A stretch of 64,000 nucleotides of DNA from Sialis fuliginosa (lineage: Eukaryota; Arthropoda; Insecta; Megaloptera; Sialidae), in assembly GCA_961205875.1 (NCBI GenBank), contig OY540820.1:12338001-12402000 (forward strand), given 5' to 3'. How positions within the stretch are numbered: the stretch's first letter is position 1; the number at the start of each line of letters is the position of its first letter. Both the position numbers and the translations under genes were made by a program. The notes under the pieces were generated by a model that did no database searches, had not been told where the DNA came from, and saw nothing but the letters and a program-made list of their open reading frames with translations. Below, one piece after another: positions 10,877 to 25,600 of the stretch.

Positions 10877-13800
10877 TTAATGCTTAAGAACCACATATAT
10901 AAATGGTGAAATAAGTTTGTATGTTTTTATACTTTATGAGAAAGCTAATGAAATTCATGCCGTCGCGATTGTGACAATAAATAAAAAAGATTTCACTATG
11001 TGAGTGCGCGGTACTTTCTTTTAACCTGCTTGAATATAATTGTTTATATCTTTACGAATTGTGCGCGGCATTTACAATGCAAATTTATTGTAATCTTGGC
11101 ACTGCCTGATGTCATTCCACCCGTTTAGTGTAGAGTTGATAAACAAGAAGGCATGAAGTATGCGGTTGTATGTTTCTGGACTTCCAATATCCCCGTGTAA
11201 ATTGTATCATCATAGTTTTATCTCTGCTTGTGTAAGAAAATTATTGACAAAAAGGTTTAAAATAGAATGTTTTAAGGGTGATATGGACGGACAATCAGAT
11301 GCAAAAGTAGCTGCATTTGGAAATATACAAATATTTGCGTTATACATTTCGTAATAGAAGTAATAAATGATACAAATTATAGCTAGAGTCGTTAACTTAC
11401 ATAATATATGAAGCTAAATTTCCCTCCCCAATGACTATTTTGTTAAATTTGTAAAGATTCTAATAATATTTTGTCTATTGCATAAGAATGCTAATGGGAA
11501 TATTCCAACAAATTTTCATGTATTTGGTAGCATTTTGAAATACATCCCATACATCCTTAAGCGATTTTATTAAATAACATAGAAATTATAGGCTTTTTTG
11601 TGTTAAACGTACATTCAAATAATATTTTGAAGAGTCTTCTTTTTAACAATATAAAAATGATGTTTTTGAAGCACACATTACGTGATTATTTTATGTCAAT
11701 TTTGTCAGATGGCATTTTTCTTTAAGGGGGTCGTCTACCTTTGAGGTTTAAAAAAAATCGATTTTGTTGTTGCATATTTCGAATCTAGATGTTACTAGAA
11801 ATGCGCCCTGTGAAGGGTTTGACCAGATATCTGTTAGTTTACGAGTGGTGAAACACCATTCACGGCCACTCGCGGTCTTTTCAGGTGGTTACGCTGTCGC
11901 TTATACCGGCTAGAGTTGTATAACCATTTTATTTTTTTTATTTTTTTGAGTATGTACAAGTGGCGAACCGGGAGCATCTCTGTGATTAAATCGTAAATTT
12001 TCCCAATCATGTTTTATTTCATTATATGTATAATATGTTTAAACGCGTTTTCCCAAAAGTCGTGTTTTTCAAAAGTTTTGTCAAGAGCTCGTCTAGAATA
12101 TTTGGAGTATTAGGGATTTCTTGTTCTCTAATATCGCTGGGTCAGGATACGAGTTTTTTGATTTAATTTTTAAGGCCCTTTTCAGCTCGAAAAAAACAGT
12201 CGAAAACAAATTTATTTGTTAAAACGTCTGCCCTTTTTGAAGATTTGGATATTTTTCCAAAAGCTTATTTCCTGACCTAGCCAACGTGATAACAATTAAA
12301 GCCATTTTTTCGTTTTTTTGTTTCAAGAAACCGGAATGGCGAAATCGTGACACAAAGTCGACTGTGAAGTTTTTGCGGAGGCGCGGTCAAGGACGCTCCA
12401 AGGTCGCGATTTTGAAAAAAACAATTGTTTGACGTAATTTTTTTTAAGTCTAAGAATGTGCTAATAGAATACGGAAAATCGTTCCTCGATATCATGTGTA
12501 GTTTTTTCGCAAACCATCGTTGAAAATAGGCTCGAAATTTTGGCGCGAAGACGATGCCATTAAACGATTATTTCATTTCAGTGCATGTTTTATAAAACTG
12601 ATTAAAAAAGGTTTTATTAAATGTTTTTGAAGACACTGCAATGCGAATAAAAAACGTGCATAGGCTTTCGTAGTAAGTAAATAAATCATGGGTTTGAACT
12701 GATAAAAAAATTGAGATTTAATAGGATGTTAAATTGTTCTGAAGGGGAAAGTTATTATCTTACATATCTGCGTGTTCTTATTTATTTTTCTGAAAGAGGT
12801 GGTTTTTTAAACCATAATCATATAAGATATGCAAACAAAATTAATTATTAATGTATAATTTGTGTACGCCACTGAATGTATGTTTATTTATAGAAAAACT
12901 AACATCAAAAACATGTTTAAATTATTAACTTATCGCTGATTAAATATTTGTCTGTCAACAGTTTGTTTATGTTACATATTGTTGATTTTGTAGGGGCATA
13001 CATTTTTTAATTTTAGCAAATGATAAAAAAAATTAATTTACAACTTATTTTGGTCTAATAATGTTATAAGCGATTTATTTTGAGTCCTCATTTGTATCTA
13101 AAATAACCCCCAACTGCACTACCAAAATTTGTTTGTAGCAATACGACAAAGTCACCCTGGTCCCCCCCCCCTAAAGCCGGTGCTGCCCACCCAGTATCTG
13201 GAGCGAAACACTAGACGTTATTCACGACAAATAAAAAAATTATAGGTCTAAAAGAAAACTACAAAATACATTGCAACCGTACAAAATAATTCTTCAAGAG
13301 AATATATCAGATAGGTTTGAAACCTCATTTGAAAGAGCTTGCTAGCTCGTTTATAATACCGAATATTACACATTACACTTTTTTATATTTTTCTTTATAC
13401 TTGCAATTTTTCAACTACACAAATTAGCTTTTACAACTGCAGTTTTCATTTTTGGAACTACAGAAACAAGCTAAAATTACACATTAAAATAACCCCTGGA
13501 TATATGCAGTTTTATATCTATTATCAGGGTGCCAATTTTCGATGATAAAGGAATTTTCTGTTTTTACTGTAAGTACTAATAAGATAATATTAATCTTATT
13601 AGTATATTTTCAGCGGATTTACCTACTTGTAATAAGTGTCCCTACTTGTAATATATAAATGCACAATGTTTTTCATGCTTTGTTTTAAATGTAATTATTT
13701 TCATGGCTATCTTTGATATCATTTTGCAAGTTGGGCGCCGATATTCTTAAGGTCGTGCAGCCACCGGCCGCGCCAGCGACGTATATTGCGTAGGTTCTGT

Positions 13801-14285
13801 GCGGTTAGTCCTCAACTGCAAACTCTGATATCACAAAGCGCTAACAATGTACTAAAAATGGAACGTTATTGTCCAAGGACGGTCTTGTTTTTGAGTTTAT
13901 TTTTAGGACAACTGTTTTATTTGGTATCCGTATTTTGTCACAAAAAAGTAATCTGAACGCGTAATGGCGGTGCAATGGTGCATTATGAAAGTCGCTAATT
14001 TTTATTGAGGTAAATTTTAAACAGCGAAATCGAGACATCAATAAGGGCGAATGAGAGCATTAAATACGTTTTTGGACCATATAAATTTAATAAATGAGCC
14101 CCGTTTTTTAGACTTGATCAAAAAATTAATATTTTATAAGACAAATGTACAATGTGATAAAAAATAATATATCATTCGTTAACAAAAAATATTAATTATT
14201 TACAATTAATATTTCACAATCAGTTTTATCAAGAAATAACTATGTATTTATGTAGTGGTCAATTAGTACTGTATAAAGCTTTGAC

Positions 14286-14440
14286 ACTTTACTGAAACGG
14301 TCTCCGTCAGCGCTTCGAACTTGCAAATCTATTATATGTAACATCGTGGCGTTTCGACGCAGCTAAAATGCCACTTGTATTGAATTATATATAATAAATT
14401 TGCAAGGTCGAATCGCTGACGGAGACCGTTTCTGTAAAGT
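14286..14440. repeat. Small MITE with 43-bp inverted ends
   Basis: The left arm (ACTTTACTGAAACGGTCTCC onward) and right arm (GACGGAGACCGTTTCTGTAA) are inverted copies around a centre of about 60 bp. Confidence 0.8.
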
Positions 14441-15203
14441 GCCTGCAGGGGGCTTTAAAGCAAATAAAAAAAAAACACAAAACAAATTGATACCAAGACG
14501 TGTGGTTATCAAAATGTAGATCTAAATCAGTAGAATTTGATCTTTTTTAATTTTTTTTCTAACACAAAAATGGCGCCTGAAGGGGGCTTAAAGCAGTATT
14601 TTATTTTGTCTCCCCCCTCTAACTCTGTAACTACTGGCTCAAAAAATCTAAAAAAAATTTGGTAATGAGGCTTTGGTGGAACTGCCAACAACAAATACTA
14701 AAGTCAACAATATAATTTAAAATTTTTCTCAATTAGTAGAATTAAATTTTTTATTTTTTTTTCTTACTCAAAAATGGTGCTTGTAGGGGGCTAAAAGCAG
14801 TATTTTATTTTGTCCACAGAATTACTCTGTATCAAAATATGTGTAGTTAGATTAGGTAACATTCCAAAACATCTAATAAAAGCAACGCAGTTAATATGAG
14901 ATGATTTATATACATTTTAAATTTATTTTTATTGGTATTTCATTATTTTATAGGGGGGGCCAAATAATCATCCTTTATACTTGTTTTTTGATGTACATAT
15001 TTTGTTTACTTTGGTTTTAATGTTTATGTGTCTAAAAAAATAACTTTTTATTTTTCTGTAAATTTGTTTACAATATATGCACAAAATTATTTTTATATAG
15101 TTAAATCTAGGTCAGGATTTTCTCACAATACACCGTACTTACTATAAAAAAATATATTTTATAACTTCCTCATTTTAAATAAACGAACCTTTTTTACAGA
15201 ACA

Positions 15204-18200
15204 ATGAACGAACTAACACCGTGCCTCCTAAACAAGTCCGAACTATCATCAATAACATCTATAGGGGCGCAGTCATCAACGTCAATATGCCATGTACATA
15301 CCGATGGGCTGAGCGTAGGTCGAGGCGCAGGGCCCCCTTTTATCACATTATGCGGTGAGAACATAAATCAATTAGGTCAGTCTGCCGATGGGGCCCTAGC
15401 GCTCTCCAACTACAGGCTGTACCTGGAGACCGTCAGTGGGTGTCAGAATATTCCACTTGGCTTGATAGAGCAGTGCGAAGTTAGGGAAATGTTTTATTTG
15501 TATGTGTATTGTAAAGATGCTAGAACTGTTAGGTGAGTACTTTTTAATATTATAATATGAATGTCTTATATCAAATGTTTTTATATTTTTTGTTCTTGGT
15601 GGCCAGGAAAAATACATTTGCAATTAGTGTTAGTAATTTTATTTGTAAAATTAATTCTCCTAAACTATCAAGAAAATATATAAAGTTTTAGTAAATTAAT
15701 TGTGATTTGAAGATCTACTTTAGTAATTATGTACACAAATAATCTTAGAAATTTGACAAAAATAATGTAAATTTGATTTCAATAACACATTTGATTTAAA
15801 TAAACAATTTAATCTGTGGCTATAGGTGTACGTTTACGGATAACGAGAAATGCTTAGAATGGTTTAAACAGCTGCACCGTGCGTTACAGCCACCAAGGTC
15901 TTTAGATAAATTTTTCGCCTTCACATTTTACGAGTGGGCCTCAGAAGATGGAGGTGAGATAACCCACACCAGATTAAACGATGACTTCCTTACACGCTGT
16001 CCAGAAAACATGTTCCGTGCCGAAGTAGAACGCTTGAGGTAACTAATTGTCAAGTTTACTTACGTTATATTTGTATCTGTAAATATGAATATTATGTTGT
16101 CAGGTTTGATACTCATGGAGCGTGGCGTATCAGCCAAGTAAATGCTGATTATCGGCTGTGTGCCTCATACCCTCCACTGTTGTTAGTGCCTGCATGTATT
16201 ACAGATGAAACCTTAGAGGCTGCTGCACGATTTAGAAGTTTTCGTAGATTTCCTGCGGTCGTATGGAGGTATTTATTATGATTTGTATTTATTAATATTT
16301 TCTACATCAGGAGTCGGCAATCCGGCGCCCCTGGTGGATTTTTAATGCTCCCTGACTGGACTAAAGATTGAGAGATTATAAAGTACCTAAGACCTTTTAC
16401 ATTACATTTTACATTTGAATCTTGTTTTTTTTGTGTTTTCAAATCTTGTATTGTGTCTGTATAGACAAAAAGTTGCCGACCCCCCTGTTCTACATGTTTA
16501 ATCTATTTACTTTATATGTTTATTATTTTAGACATACAGGAAACGGTGCCGTTATTGCTCGTTGTGGTCAACCTGAAGTTGGATGGCTTGGTTGGCGATC
16601 TACAGAAGATGAAGATCTTCTAAAAGCAATGGCTGATGCGTGCACGTTTGACCGTGGCGCTCAGTCTATGTTGGATGTTGCGTTTTCCCTCGATTCAAAT
16701 TCCTGCTCTAATGATGACCATTCAGTGACCACAAATGGTACTTCCGACCTGACTCTTGCTCGTAGCAAGAAAGTATTAATAATGGATGCCCGTTCTTACA
16801 CAACAGCTCTGGCAAATAGGGCCAGAGGTGGTGGGTGTGAGTGTTCCGAGTACTACCCAAGCTGTGATATAATATTTATGAACTTGGCGAATATACATGC
16901 GATAAGAAAAAGTTTTCATGCTGTAAGGCAGCTTTGTGCCGCTCCTGCTGATCAACCTAACTGGTTGAGCGTTTTAGAAAATACTCACTGGCTCCAGCAC
17001 ATGTCCGGTTTACTCCAGGCTGCAGTAACGTTAGCTGCTGCAGTAGAACGCGATGGGAGGCCCGTGCTAGTACATTGTAGTGATGGATGGGACAGGACGC
17101 CGCAAATTGTAGCTTTGGGAGAGTTACTGCTCGATCCTTACTACAGGACGATTGAAGGGTTCAGGATTTTGTGTGAACGGGAATGGTCAGACTTTGGACA
17201 CAAGTTTGCCGACAGGTGCGGCCATACTGTAAGCTCATGTGAGCCCCATGAGCGGTGTCCTGTGTTTCTGCAGTGGTTAGATTGTGTGCATCAGTTACTA
17301 CAGCAATATCCGTGTAGTTTTGAATTTTCTCAAACTTATCTTGTGAGTAAATTTTATAGATGATATTTTTACAAAATATAACATGTTTTTATTTTTAACT
17401 CTTGTAGGTTAAATTAGCTCAACATACGTATTCCAATCTTTTTGGAACATTTTTATGTAATACAAGGCAAGAACGATCAAATGAAAGAATATCTGAAAAG
17501 ACATTTTCAGTTTGGCCATTTTTACGAGGTCAAGGGTTCCGTAATCATTTATATTCTGCGTCTACACTTAAAAATAGAGTAAGTTCCCAATATTTTATTT
17601 AAAGATATTTTTTTACAAAAAATAAAGAAATTGGTTATATTAGTATGAAATTGTTTATTTTCTTCTTTACATTATAGGGTTAATTTAAAACTTACTATTA
17701 ATACTATTTTTAGGTATTGTGGCCAGCTTGTAACGTACGAGATTTGCATCTCTGGGTAGAAGTGTATTTGGGTTCGTTAGAAAATACAACTGCGTTGTCT
17801 CCGGATGCAGGACTAAGGGGTGGTGCATCGGCCTCAGCTACGTCTGCAGCAGACCCAGCGTCCGACCCGTTGCCAAGTGTGGTCTCGGGTGGTCCATCGC
17901 TCGGGTATATGCCCAAGACTCGCTCATATGGTGATCTTGTGGGTGCTGCGTTGGAGGCCGCACCTTGTGCTAGGAGGTCAAGTGACCCAAATGTTATTGT
18001 TGAGAGCATGTAAGTGAGTATTATTCTACTTGAGCTTGTTGGACAATGCGAATTGATTTATCAGATGAGTAATTTTATTTTATATTCGATAAGTTAATAG
18101 AAATAAAATAACATATTTTAAATTAGTCAATTCCATTCTGTATTTTGCTCATTTTAAAACTTAATAGTTGTACGTATAAAGTATTCAGAAGACCAAGTGG

Positions 18201-21200
18201 TCAACTTAACATTTTGTTAAATTTTAATTTCTGATACCTAAAAACTTTTAAGTACATTTACCCATTTATAATCTAAACAACTAGTATTTTAATGTATGAT
18301 ATAATTTTATATATTAAAATTTTTGATGTTTTTTCTGTAGTTTTAACAAGAATGGCTCTTCTAATACATACATAATTACTTCCAGTAAAATGACAAATCT
18401 TACTTTATCCGATGCTCTTGACATGGAAGAAATGACTACTATAAAACAGTCAAATTCCATTTCTTCATCACCAGATCGTAGTAAATCTCCATCTCCGGTA
18501 AACCAAACTATAGCTGTGAACGGACGTGTAGAGATCAGAAGTGACGTAAACGGTAACGCGGGTGAGGAAGAATCAGATAATGAAGAGGATATGACAGAAC
18601 CATCGTCCGATACGACATTGTGTCCGAGTAGTGCAGCTGTTGCCAGTACGGTTAATAATCGAGTACCAACATTGGCTAAACTTGCGATGGACGTTAGTGT
18701 TAAATCGGTTGATACATCTACGGAGACTTTAGTGCCAGAAAATAATGTAGTGATGAATGGGTGAGTTATATTCCAATCTCATGTCAAATTTTCTAGTTTA
18801 TTTCATGATAATGATATATGCTGTTTATTCTGAGATTTGATTATAATTTGTTTTTGTTATAGATATGCCAGTGCAGCTATTACAACAGATAATAGTATGA
18901 CACCTGATTCATGTAAAGTATGTGCCCAAAATCGAAAATTTTTAGTAGACAAACATCATAGGTTAGTTAAGTCAATTTATTTATTTATTATTATATTATA
19001 TATATTATTATTTATTCTTTATCTTTGCAGTAACCAACAACAATCACACGGCAGTGCCTCGACATCTGGCAAGAACAGTCGGTATTCAACACCGCCCTTG
19101 TATTCCCGTACGTCCAGTTGTCCTGCCACACCGCTCTCAGGGGGTCCACCCCTATCCACACAGCACGGTGTGAGACCCCCACATGACGTTGATGGCATGG
19201 TGCCATTACAAAGCAGTATACAAATAAGACTGGAGCAAATAGTTGCTGAACATAAGGTGCAATTGCTAAAGAAATTAGTGACAACTCCTCCCACCCTTCA
19301 ACCTAACAATACAGAAAGTAGTAATGAGTCAATATTTAACCCGTGGTTTTTTCATTATTTTTTTTACGTACATCTTTCAAAGAGTAATTCCAAAATAGCA
19401 TGGCTTGGCCATAAAATACACACCCTTTAGACTTTTGAAATTATATATTTTTTTAAAAATGGTAATTTTCTTATCTTTACTCTCATTTCTTCTAAAAATT
19501 GATATTAATAGTAATAATAGTGGTTTTATAAGTTCATTTGAAAACAATCAATAAATGACATAACCTCACTTTTAAGTAATATATTTTCTTAAAACAATTT
19601 GTCACAAAAGAATAAATAAATACCTGAAAAACATATTCCACAAAAAATAAATAATATATTTTAATTTATCATAATACGTTAATCCTACAATTATAATTTT
19701 TCAGAATTAACATTAAATTTCAACAATTCAAAATTAAAAAAAAACATACCATACCAACAATGAATAGGGTTGCCAGAATATCTCTTTTAAAGAGAACATG
19801 TTCTCTAGAATCTAGAACATAGAACATCTTCTCTTTTTGAGCATTGATCTTTCTTTTTCTTTTTTTATATTAAATGTCCTCTTTTGTTCTCTTTTTTAAT
19901 GTAGCATATTTTGACTTAATTCTGGTTTTTATATTAGTATTTGTAAATATGTAAACCCCATAAAAAGGTACCCACAAAAAAACGACATTTAGTTGTTATT
20001 TTTATTTTATTTTAGAGTTCTGATTATTTCTTCATATAAGTATATTAATTTTCATCATCTTTCATGCACATATCATAAAATTAAAAAAAAAATTCCAAAT
20101 ATACCTGGGTTAGATTTAAGGGGCTATTTTATATACAAATTTAATAAATAAAGGCAACAATAATACAAAATTTAAAAAAATAATTTATAGAATTCACAGT
20201 TAGATTTTAATTGCAGACAAAACAGGAAGCATTAGAACGAGAGTTGCACACAACAAGACTGGCACTGATACAGCAGGTCTGCCACAGCTGTAGTCACCAC
20301 GACCCTGACAAACATGATGAAACGGTATGTGTATATTTAATTTTTATTTCAAATTATTTCATTTTATTATGATATTATGTAAATAGTTTTTTTTCTAACA
20401 TGGAGCTTAGTTAAACAAAAGTAAATTTCAAAATAAAAAAACATGAATATAATATTAATTTCTGAAATAGCAGAAAAATGAAGTGAATATTAAGAAGAGA
20501 GTCACGTTTGTTTAGACAATATCTGTTATAATTTATATCTACGATTAAAAATTTATACTTCTGATGTTAATAGAATAAAAACTTTAATGAAATGTGTGTT
20601 TGATTTTATAATAAATCTGAATTCTGTAATAATAATTTAGAGTAAATTATTTTCAATTTAATTTGGAATATTCAATAAAAGTTAAATAATTACAAGTAAT
20701 TATAATTGAATTATAATTGTATATCTGGTTTGACTGGTTTCCAGTTTTCAAATATAAGTTTTTTCTGACACTCTGTTATCAGACTATTATTTTAATATTT
20801 AATTCGATTTTTGTAATGATTTATATCAGAAATATCCAAAAATATCAATTGTAATTATAGAACTTATACTGCATTGAATTTTATACAATTTAAAAAATTA
20901 TTATTACATAATTTCAGCCAGAAAGTGATAGTTTAATGGAAGTAAATTACAACGTAGAGTATTCGTTGAATGGTGCTATGTCATACAGTTCACAATCAGA
21001 ATCTTTAAACAGCTCTGACATGCAAAGTAGTTCAGAGTGTACACCACAAGTGGTTAGTTGTGTGTTGTTTTTGTAATCATCATTAAATAGTTTCGTAAAT
21101 TTCATAAAATGTATGCGTAATCATTCTTAACAATGTATAAACACGACTAACTCACCATAAAATTAAATTATTTAATTAGCATGGTTAAATGATTTGTAAT

Positions 21201-22670
21201 GTATTTAATTGATTCAATCAAATTAAGTTTTTTTTTCTTGTTTGATTATTCTAATTTCATTAATTAGTGTTTTTTGTTCTTATTTATTTTATTTCAATCC
21301 ATACTAAATGTTCAGTATAAAAATAAATGTTCGATATTTGAAAATAAAATGTATAAATCAATATGAAATATTTTTAGTTGATGAAGAAAGAATCAATTTT
21401 TAATGGTTTGTATTATTTTAATCCAAATTATAGGTTATGTATACAAGTTGATTCAGAACTGTCGTGCCAAACTTGGTACAAGATCTTGTTAATAATAATA
21501 AAATGTTTACATATTTAAATTACCAAAACAGGGAATCCCTGAATTTGTATGAAAATCGCTCCGGATAACTTAAAATCCATGTAAAAATAGACCCAACTGT
21601 ACTAATATTTAAAAATAAGTATTAATGTAATTTTATATTGTCAACTTCTTCTAAAATACATTTTAAAGTCATATATTTTAATTTTATATATTTCTGTCAT
21701 ACAAGCATTTTCAATAACTTACAAGAACTGTATATTTATTAAATAAGTTTTTGAGATTACTATATGTATTTAATATTTATCTGACATTTGCACGTTATTG
21801 AATATTTGACAACAATGTCATTATAATCATTTGTTTTATACTGCAGTGTTCTCTCGTGGGTTCAGTGTGTTCTACAGGCGAGGGGAGGGCATCAGTAAAT
21901 GAATCACTGCCTTCAGACATGTCATGGGAGACACTCGAGGAACCGGCAATCATGCAAAACATGTCTATGATAGACGGTGCTCCTACGTTATGGGTTCCGG
22001 ACCATGCGGTTACCCGCTGCACAGGTTGCCATACGGAGTTTTGGCTTGGGAGGAGAAAGCATCACTGCAGGTAATTTGGTTTTGTAAACACTCTTGATTA
22101 TATGATTTTTGGTATAAAGAATAAACCATGAAAATATTGTTTTTGGCTACTAAAGACCTCTATACACCACCAAATCTGCAGGGGCAATTTGTCAGAAGAT
22201 AGTGTGGGTACTGTAGATTGGGTCGTGTATAGGCAAATCGGGACAATTATTCTGCAAATAGAGGCCTTAAGAATAAGTTGCATCTTTGTAGTTTATGTTA
22301 TTATAGTAGCTTATAAATTATGATCTGGAAAATTTAGCTTACTCCCATAAACTACAACTAATCCAAAGATCGTAGCCGAAGTCACAAATTTTATACTGTA
22401 ATAAGTTACCAAAATTCCAGAAACTGCGGTAACATTTTCTGCGCTGACTGTTCAGAAAACAGTACGCCTCTGCCAAATGAGCAGCTGTACAACCCGGTAC
22501 GGGTTTGCACGTCGTGTTTCTCACAGCTGAGGCGCACCAATAATAACACGCCAATGATGAATGGTGATGCGTCTTCAGGCCCGACGCTGGATAACTGCAA
22601 ACACCAAAACGCGCAGGCTAGCAGACAGCAACAGCAGCCCAAACCTGTTGTCACGGCAGCGTTAAACTAA
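15204..22670 (+). CDS. MTMR3/4: Myotubularin-related phosphoinositide 3-phosphatase with FYVE domain (MTMR3/4 type), 13 coding exons
   Basis: Removes the 3-phosphate from PI3P and PI(3,5)P2 on endosome and autophagosome membranes (known for the family). Exons: 15204-15532, 15826-16038, 16104-16268, 16532-17342, 17408-17578, 17714-18009, 18341-18760, 18863-18961, 19031-19256, 20217-20324, 20918-21052, 21847-22070, 22421-22670; 3447 nt, 1148 aa, all phases consistent. An acceptor lies just before the ATG (context AACAATGA). Seen: PH-GRAM region at about 40-165 (ALSNYRLYLE); myotubularin signatures SYPPLLLVP and GWLGWR; active-site CSDGWDRT with catalytic Cys418, so it should be active; DPYYRTIEGF and FGHKFADRCGH. 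A low-complexity Ser/Asp-rich linker follows, then a short coiled coil (from 911, ALERELHTTRLAL) and a FYVE finger (about 1040-1105) with WVPDH, RRKHHCR (1060-1066) and PVRVC. The FYVE places it in the MTMR3/4 branch. The donor after exon 9 is a weak GTGCAA. Confidence 0.94.
19740..19930. repeat. T-rich repeat inside an MTMR intron
   Basis: The 960-bp intron 19,257-20,216 holds a stretch with repeated TTCTCT/AGAACA motifs, a short palindrome around AAAGAGAACATGTTCTCT, and two AATAAA signals near 19,550 and 19,612. I see no exon in the intron other than the read-through frame discussed in the findings. Confidence 0.4.
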
Positions 22671-25600
22671 CAGTTAGACTGTGTTCTTATTTATGGTATT
22701 AGGGAGATATGTTCGTAAGACTTTATATGTCTGTTGAATGAAGATATTTGTTGACAAACTATTAATCGGGTGGTCGGATTGCCAGATTTTCTTAACCCTA
22801 TCTTTTCCTAATAAAAACAAACTGTATAGATTTGGATGTCTTGACATTTCTAATATAACTATATTCATTTCTTCTCATAAGAAATGATCATATCATATCA
22901 AAGGAAAGAAGGGGTTAAAATATAATGAGGTGAATTTGAAAGTTCTGTGATAATTTTTTGAAATCTGAATTTATTTTAGCTTTTATTGCTTTTTAACAAG
23001 TTTGTAATTTATTTTATTATTTTGAACGATATCTGGCAATCTTAAATAAATTGTTTAAATATATTACATTAATTTATTTGAAAATATTAATATGAATTGA
23101 TAATAATTACAAAATCAAGTATTTTTAATACATATTTATTGTCAGACAATAGTTGAAACTAGTCTTAATACATATAATGCAAATATAATGATTTTATAGA
23201 AGTAACATTCTAAAAAAATAACTTTGAATTATTATTTATCAATATTAATATTAAAAATATATTATAGTTTGTTTAAAATCTTATGAAGTATGTTGGACAT
23301 GATAAAAGAGAATTTATTTTCCTTTTTATATTTTTGTTTAAAAAGTATTATAAGAAATAGTATCAAATGCTATAATTTCTATTTATTAAATAAATTTCAT
23401 AAGATTTTGAACTGCCAACTATACCATCAGTACAAAAAGTAACTTGTAAAAAATATAATATATGATAAATTCTTGTAAACAGACATATTATTTATAAATT
23501 GTCAGTTAATCGATCTAATTATTTATTTTTTAAATTATGTACTTTTCTCAAGTACATACCATAATATAATTATTTTTATTAGTCAGTTTATAATGATTTG
23601 TATATAAATATATTTTCATAATATAATGTAAATACACATATTATTTATATTTCTAAGAAAAACATTTATTAACAGTTTGTTGACAAAATATTTCCAATGA
23701 AATTATATAAAACTATTTAAATGACTATTTACTGATTTATAGACTACATAAAACAATGCAAATAAATAAATATCAGAACGGTTTAAAAATCAATATAAAA
23801 AATTTAGCAATGTATTTTATTTAATTTTTTTGATTTGGTAGTACATTAAATAATTTGTACGTGTGTTATCATCTGCTCAAAATATGTGTTGTTGAGATTG
23901 TAAGTTATAAAAAATAACTTATTTCAGCATTAAATTTTAATTTAAAACATTTTTAGTTTGTATATTGGGTAAATAATAGTTTGTTTTTTTTTTACATAAT
24001 CACAACACCATATATATATATTGTATTGACTGACTAGTGGTGAGGGCTGTGACAATAGGGGTGCCGAGTGGACCGTACTGTTTCTACACTGTATTATATC
24101 TGTATATTATTGTTACACAGCCACTGAAATACACGAGAAATGTGTTAACATTGTGACAATACGTTCGATGTTTTCTATAATCCCAAATCGTTTAAATAAT
24201 TGAGGGTATATCGTTGGTATTCTCAATTTTAAATGTTGAATAAAATCATTGAATACATACATTTCCTCGATATCTAATTTCTTTTATTAATTTGATAAAT
24301 GGATGACAGCACTACCTTTTTAAGTAATGAGTTAATTTCATGTATTTGATCAATGAATAATAATTTTACTGATCATATTCTCTGGAGTTATATCAACAAA
24401 ATTATAAAATTAACTCTTTTAGCTCGTTATGCTGATAAAAAAATAAAATTTGATTAAAAAAAACATTTTGCCAGTAAATTGCAATCACTGTAATTTTTTT
24501 TGTTTTAATTAAGGTTTGGGGCTAAGAGGGTTAATGCTTCACTTAAAACCTGTAAAGATATAAATTTACTATATTCAATGATATGCTGTATTCCAAAAGA
24601 AATTTTTAAAGTATGTTCCGATTTACAATGCAGAAACGAACATGCGTATTTAAAAAAGTAAGTAAAACAAATAATAGCAATGTATACCCGGTAGTTTTTT
24701 GTATAGAATATGTATATATACATGCATAAATAAATATTATAAACAATGAATAAAATATTAATATTTTATTAATTTGGTGACTTTAGTTTAAATAGCAGTG
24801 ATATGATATACATATATTTATATATACTATTGTGTATATTGTCATTAAAGAGAATTGTAGATATAATTATATATTTTTTATGTTATATGTTGGTATAATT
24901 GTAATCAGTTTGTCAAAGTTTCTGGTAATTATTTAAAGTGAAATTATCTAAATCCACTATAATTCAATTGTACAGTCAGTGCTCACTTTACGTACATAAT
25001 GCATACACCATACGCTAAGTGAATGTACATTAAACAGACGGTGTATTTCCATATTTACGATTTTTTGTACACATATCTCTTCTATTGGAAAAACGGAGAA
25101 ACTGTAGTTTCTTAGTCACTTAAACTAAAATTTCTGGAACAGTTAGGCTCCTGATGAGGACTTCTTGTGAAGTCAAAACACATGTCGAGTGACATTGTTT
25201 TATTGTGGTTAAGGTGTATAATTTAAGTTTAAGTGACATATCTCTTCGTTTGTACAAATATGTTCATACATTACTTTTGAACATGTAGGATAAATTGGAT
25301 TATAAATAATCATGTCAAACATGCATTTAATGAGCGCTGAATATACCGAACTTTCTATTTTTGTATAATTAAAAATCATTTAAAATACATATAATTAGTA
25401 AAAATCAAAATTTGAGTTTCAACAAAAAGCGAGCTGTTAATTTTGAAATTGATGAATCTTTGGATCGATTAACTTAAAGATACATTTTTAATTGATTTTT
25501 GCATTTATCTATAATAAAATATATTAACTTAAAAAATTGTTCTAAAATGTAAATTAATTTTAAAATATCTCTTTCAAAATCAAATGCTCAATAAAGCTGT

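Larger units (their letters stand above)
390..15199. other. Long gene-free stretch: MIF upstream region and 5' region of the MTMR gene
   Basis: Nearly 15 kb with no convincing exon. Open frames here are short, lack splice support or lie inside repeats. It holds two possible first-exon/promoter regions for the plus-strand MTMR gene and a crowd of foldback elements, listed separately. The stretch 11,730-14,100 has GC-richer patches (near 12,340-12,400 and 13,730-13,790) that look like decayed repeat sequence but match no family I can name. Most of the rest is AT-rich sequence in which I see nothing. Confidence 0.6.

Noticed and set aside
10666..10896. 76-codon minus-strand and 63-codon plus-strand frames
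   Set aside because: They overlap the right end of the Harbinger derivative, including its inverted repeat; not a transposase domain.
17710..18009. 99-codon minus-strand frame and a 98-codon plus-strand frame starting at an ATG-like codon
   Set aside because: The minus frame is the shadow of MTMR exon 6; the plus frame is that exon itself, not a separate gene.
19012..19294. Minus-strand frames of 90-91 codons
   Set aside because: Antisense shadows of MTMR exon 9.
22339..22654. Cys-rich minus-strand frames
   Set aside because: Antisense of the FYVE-coding last exon; the Cys richness is a by-product.
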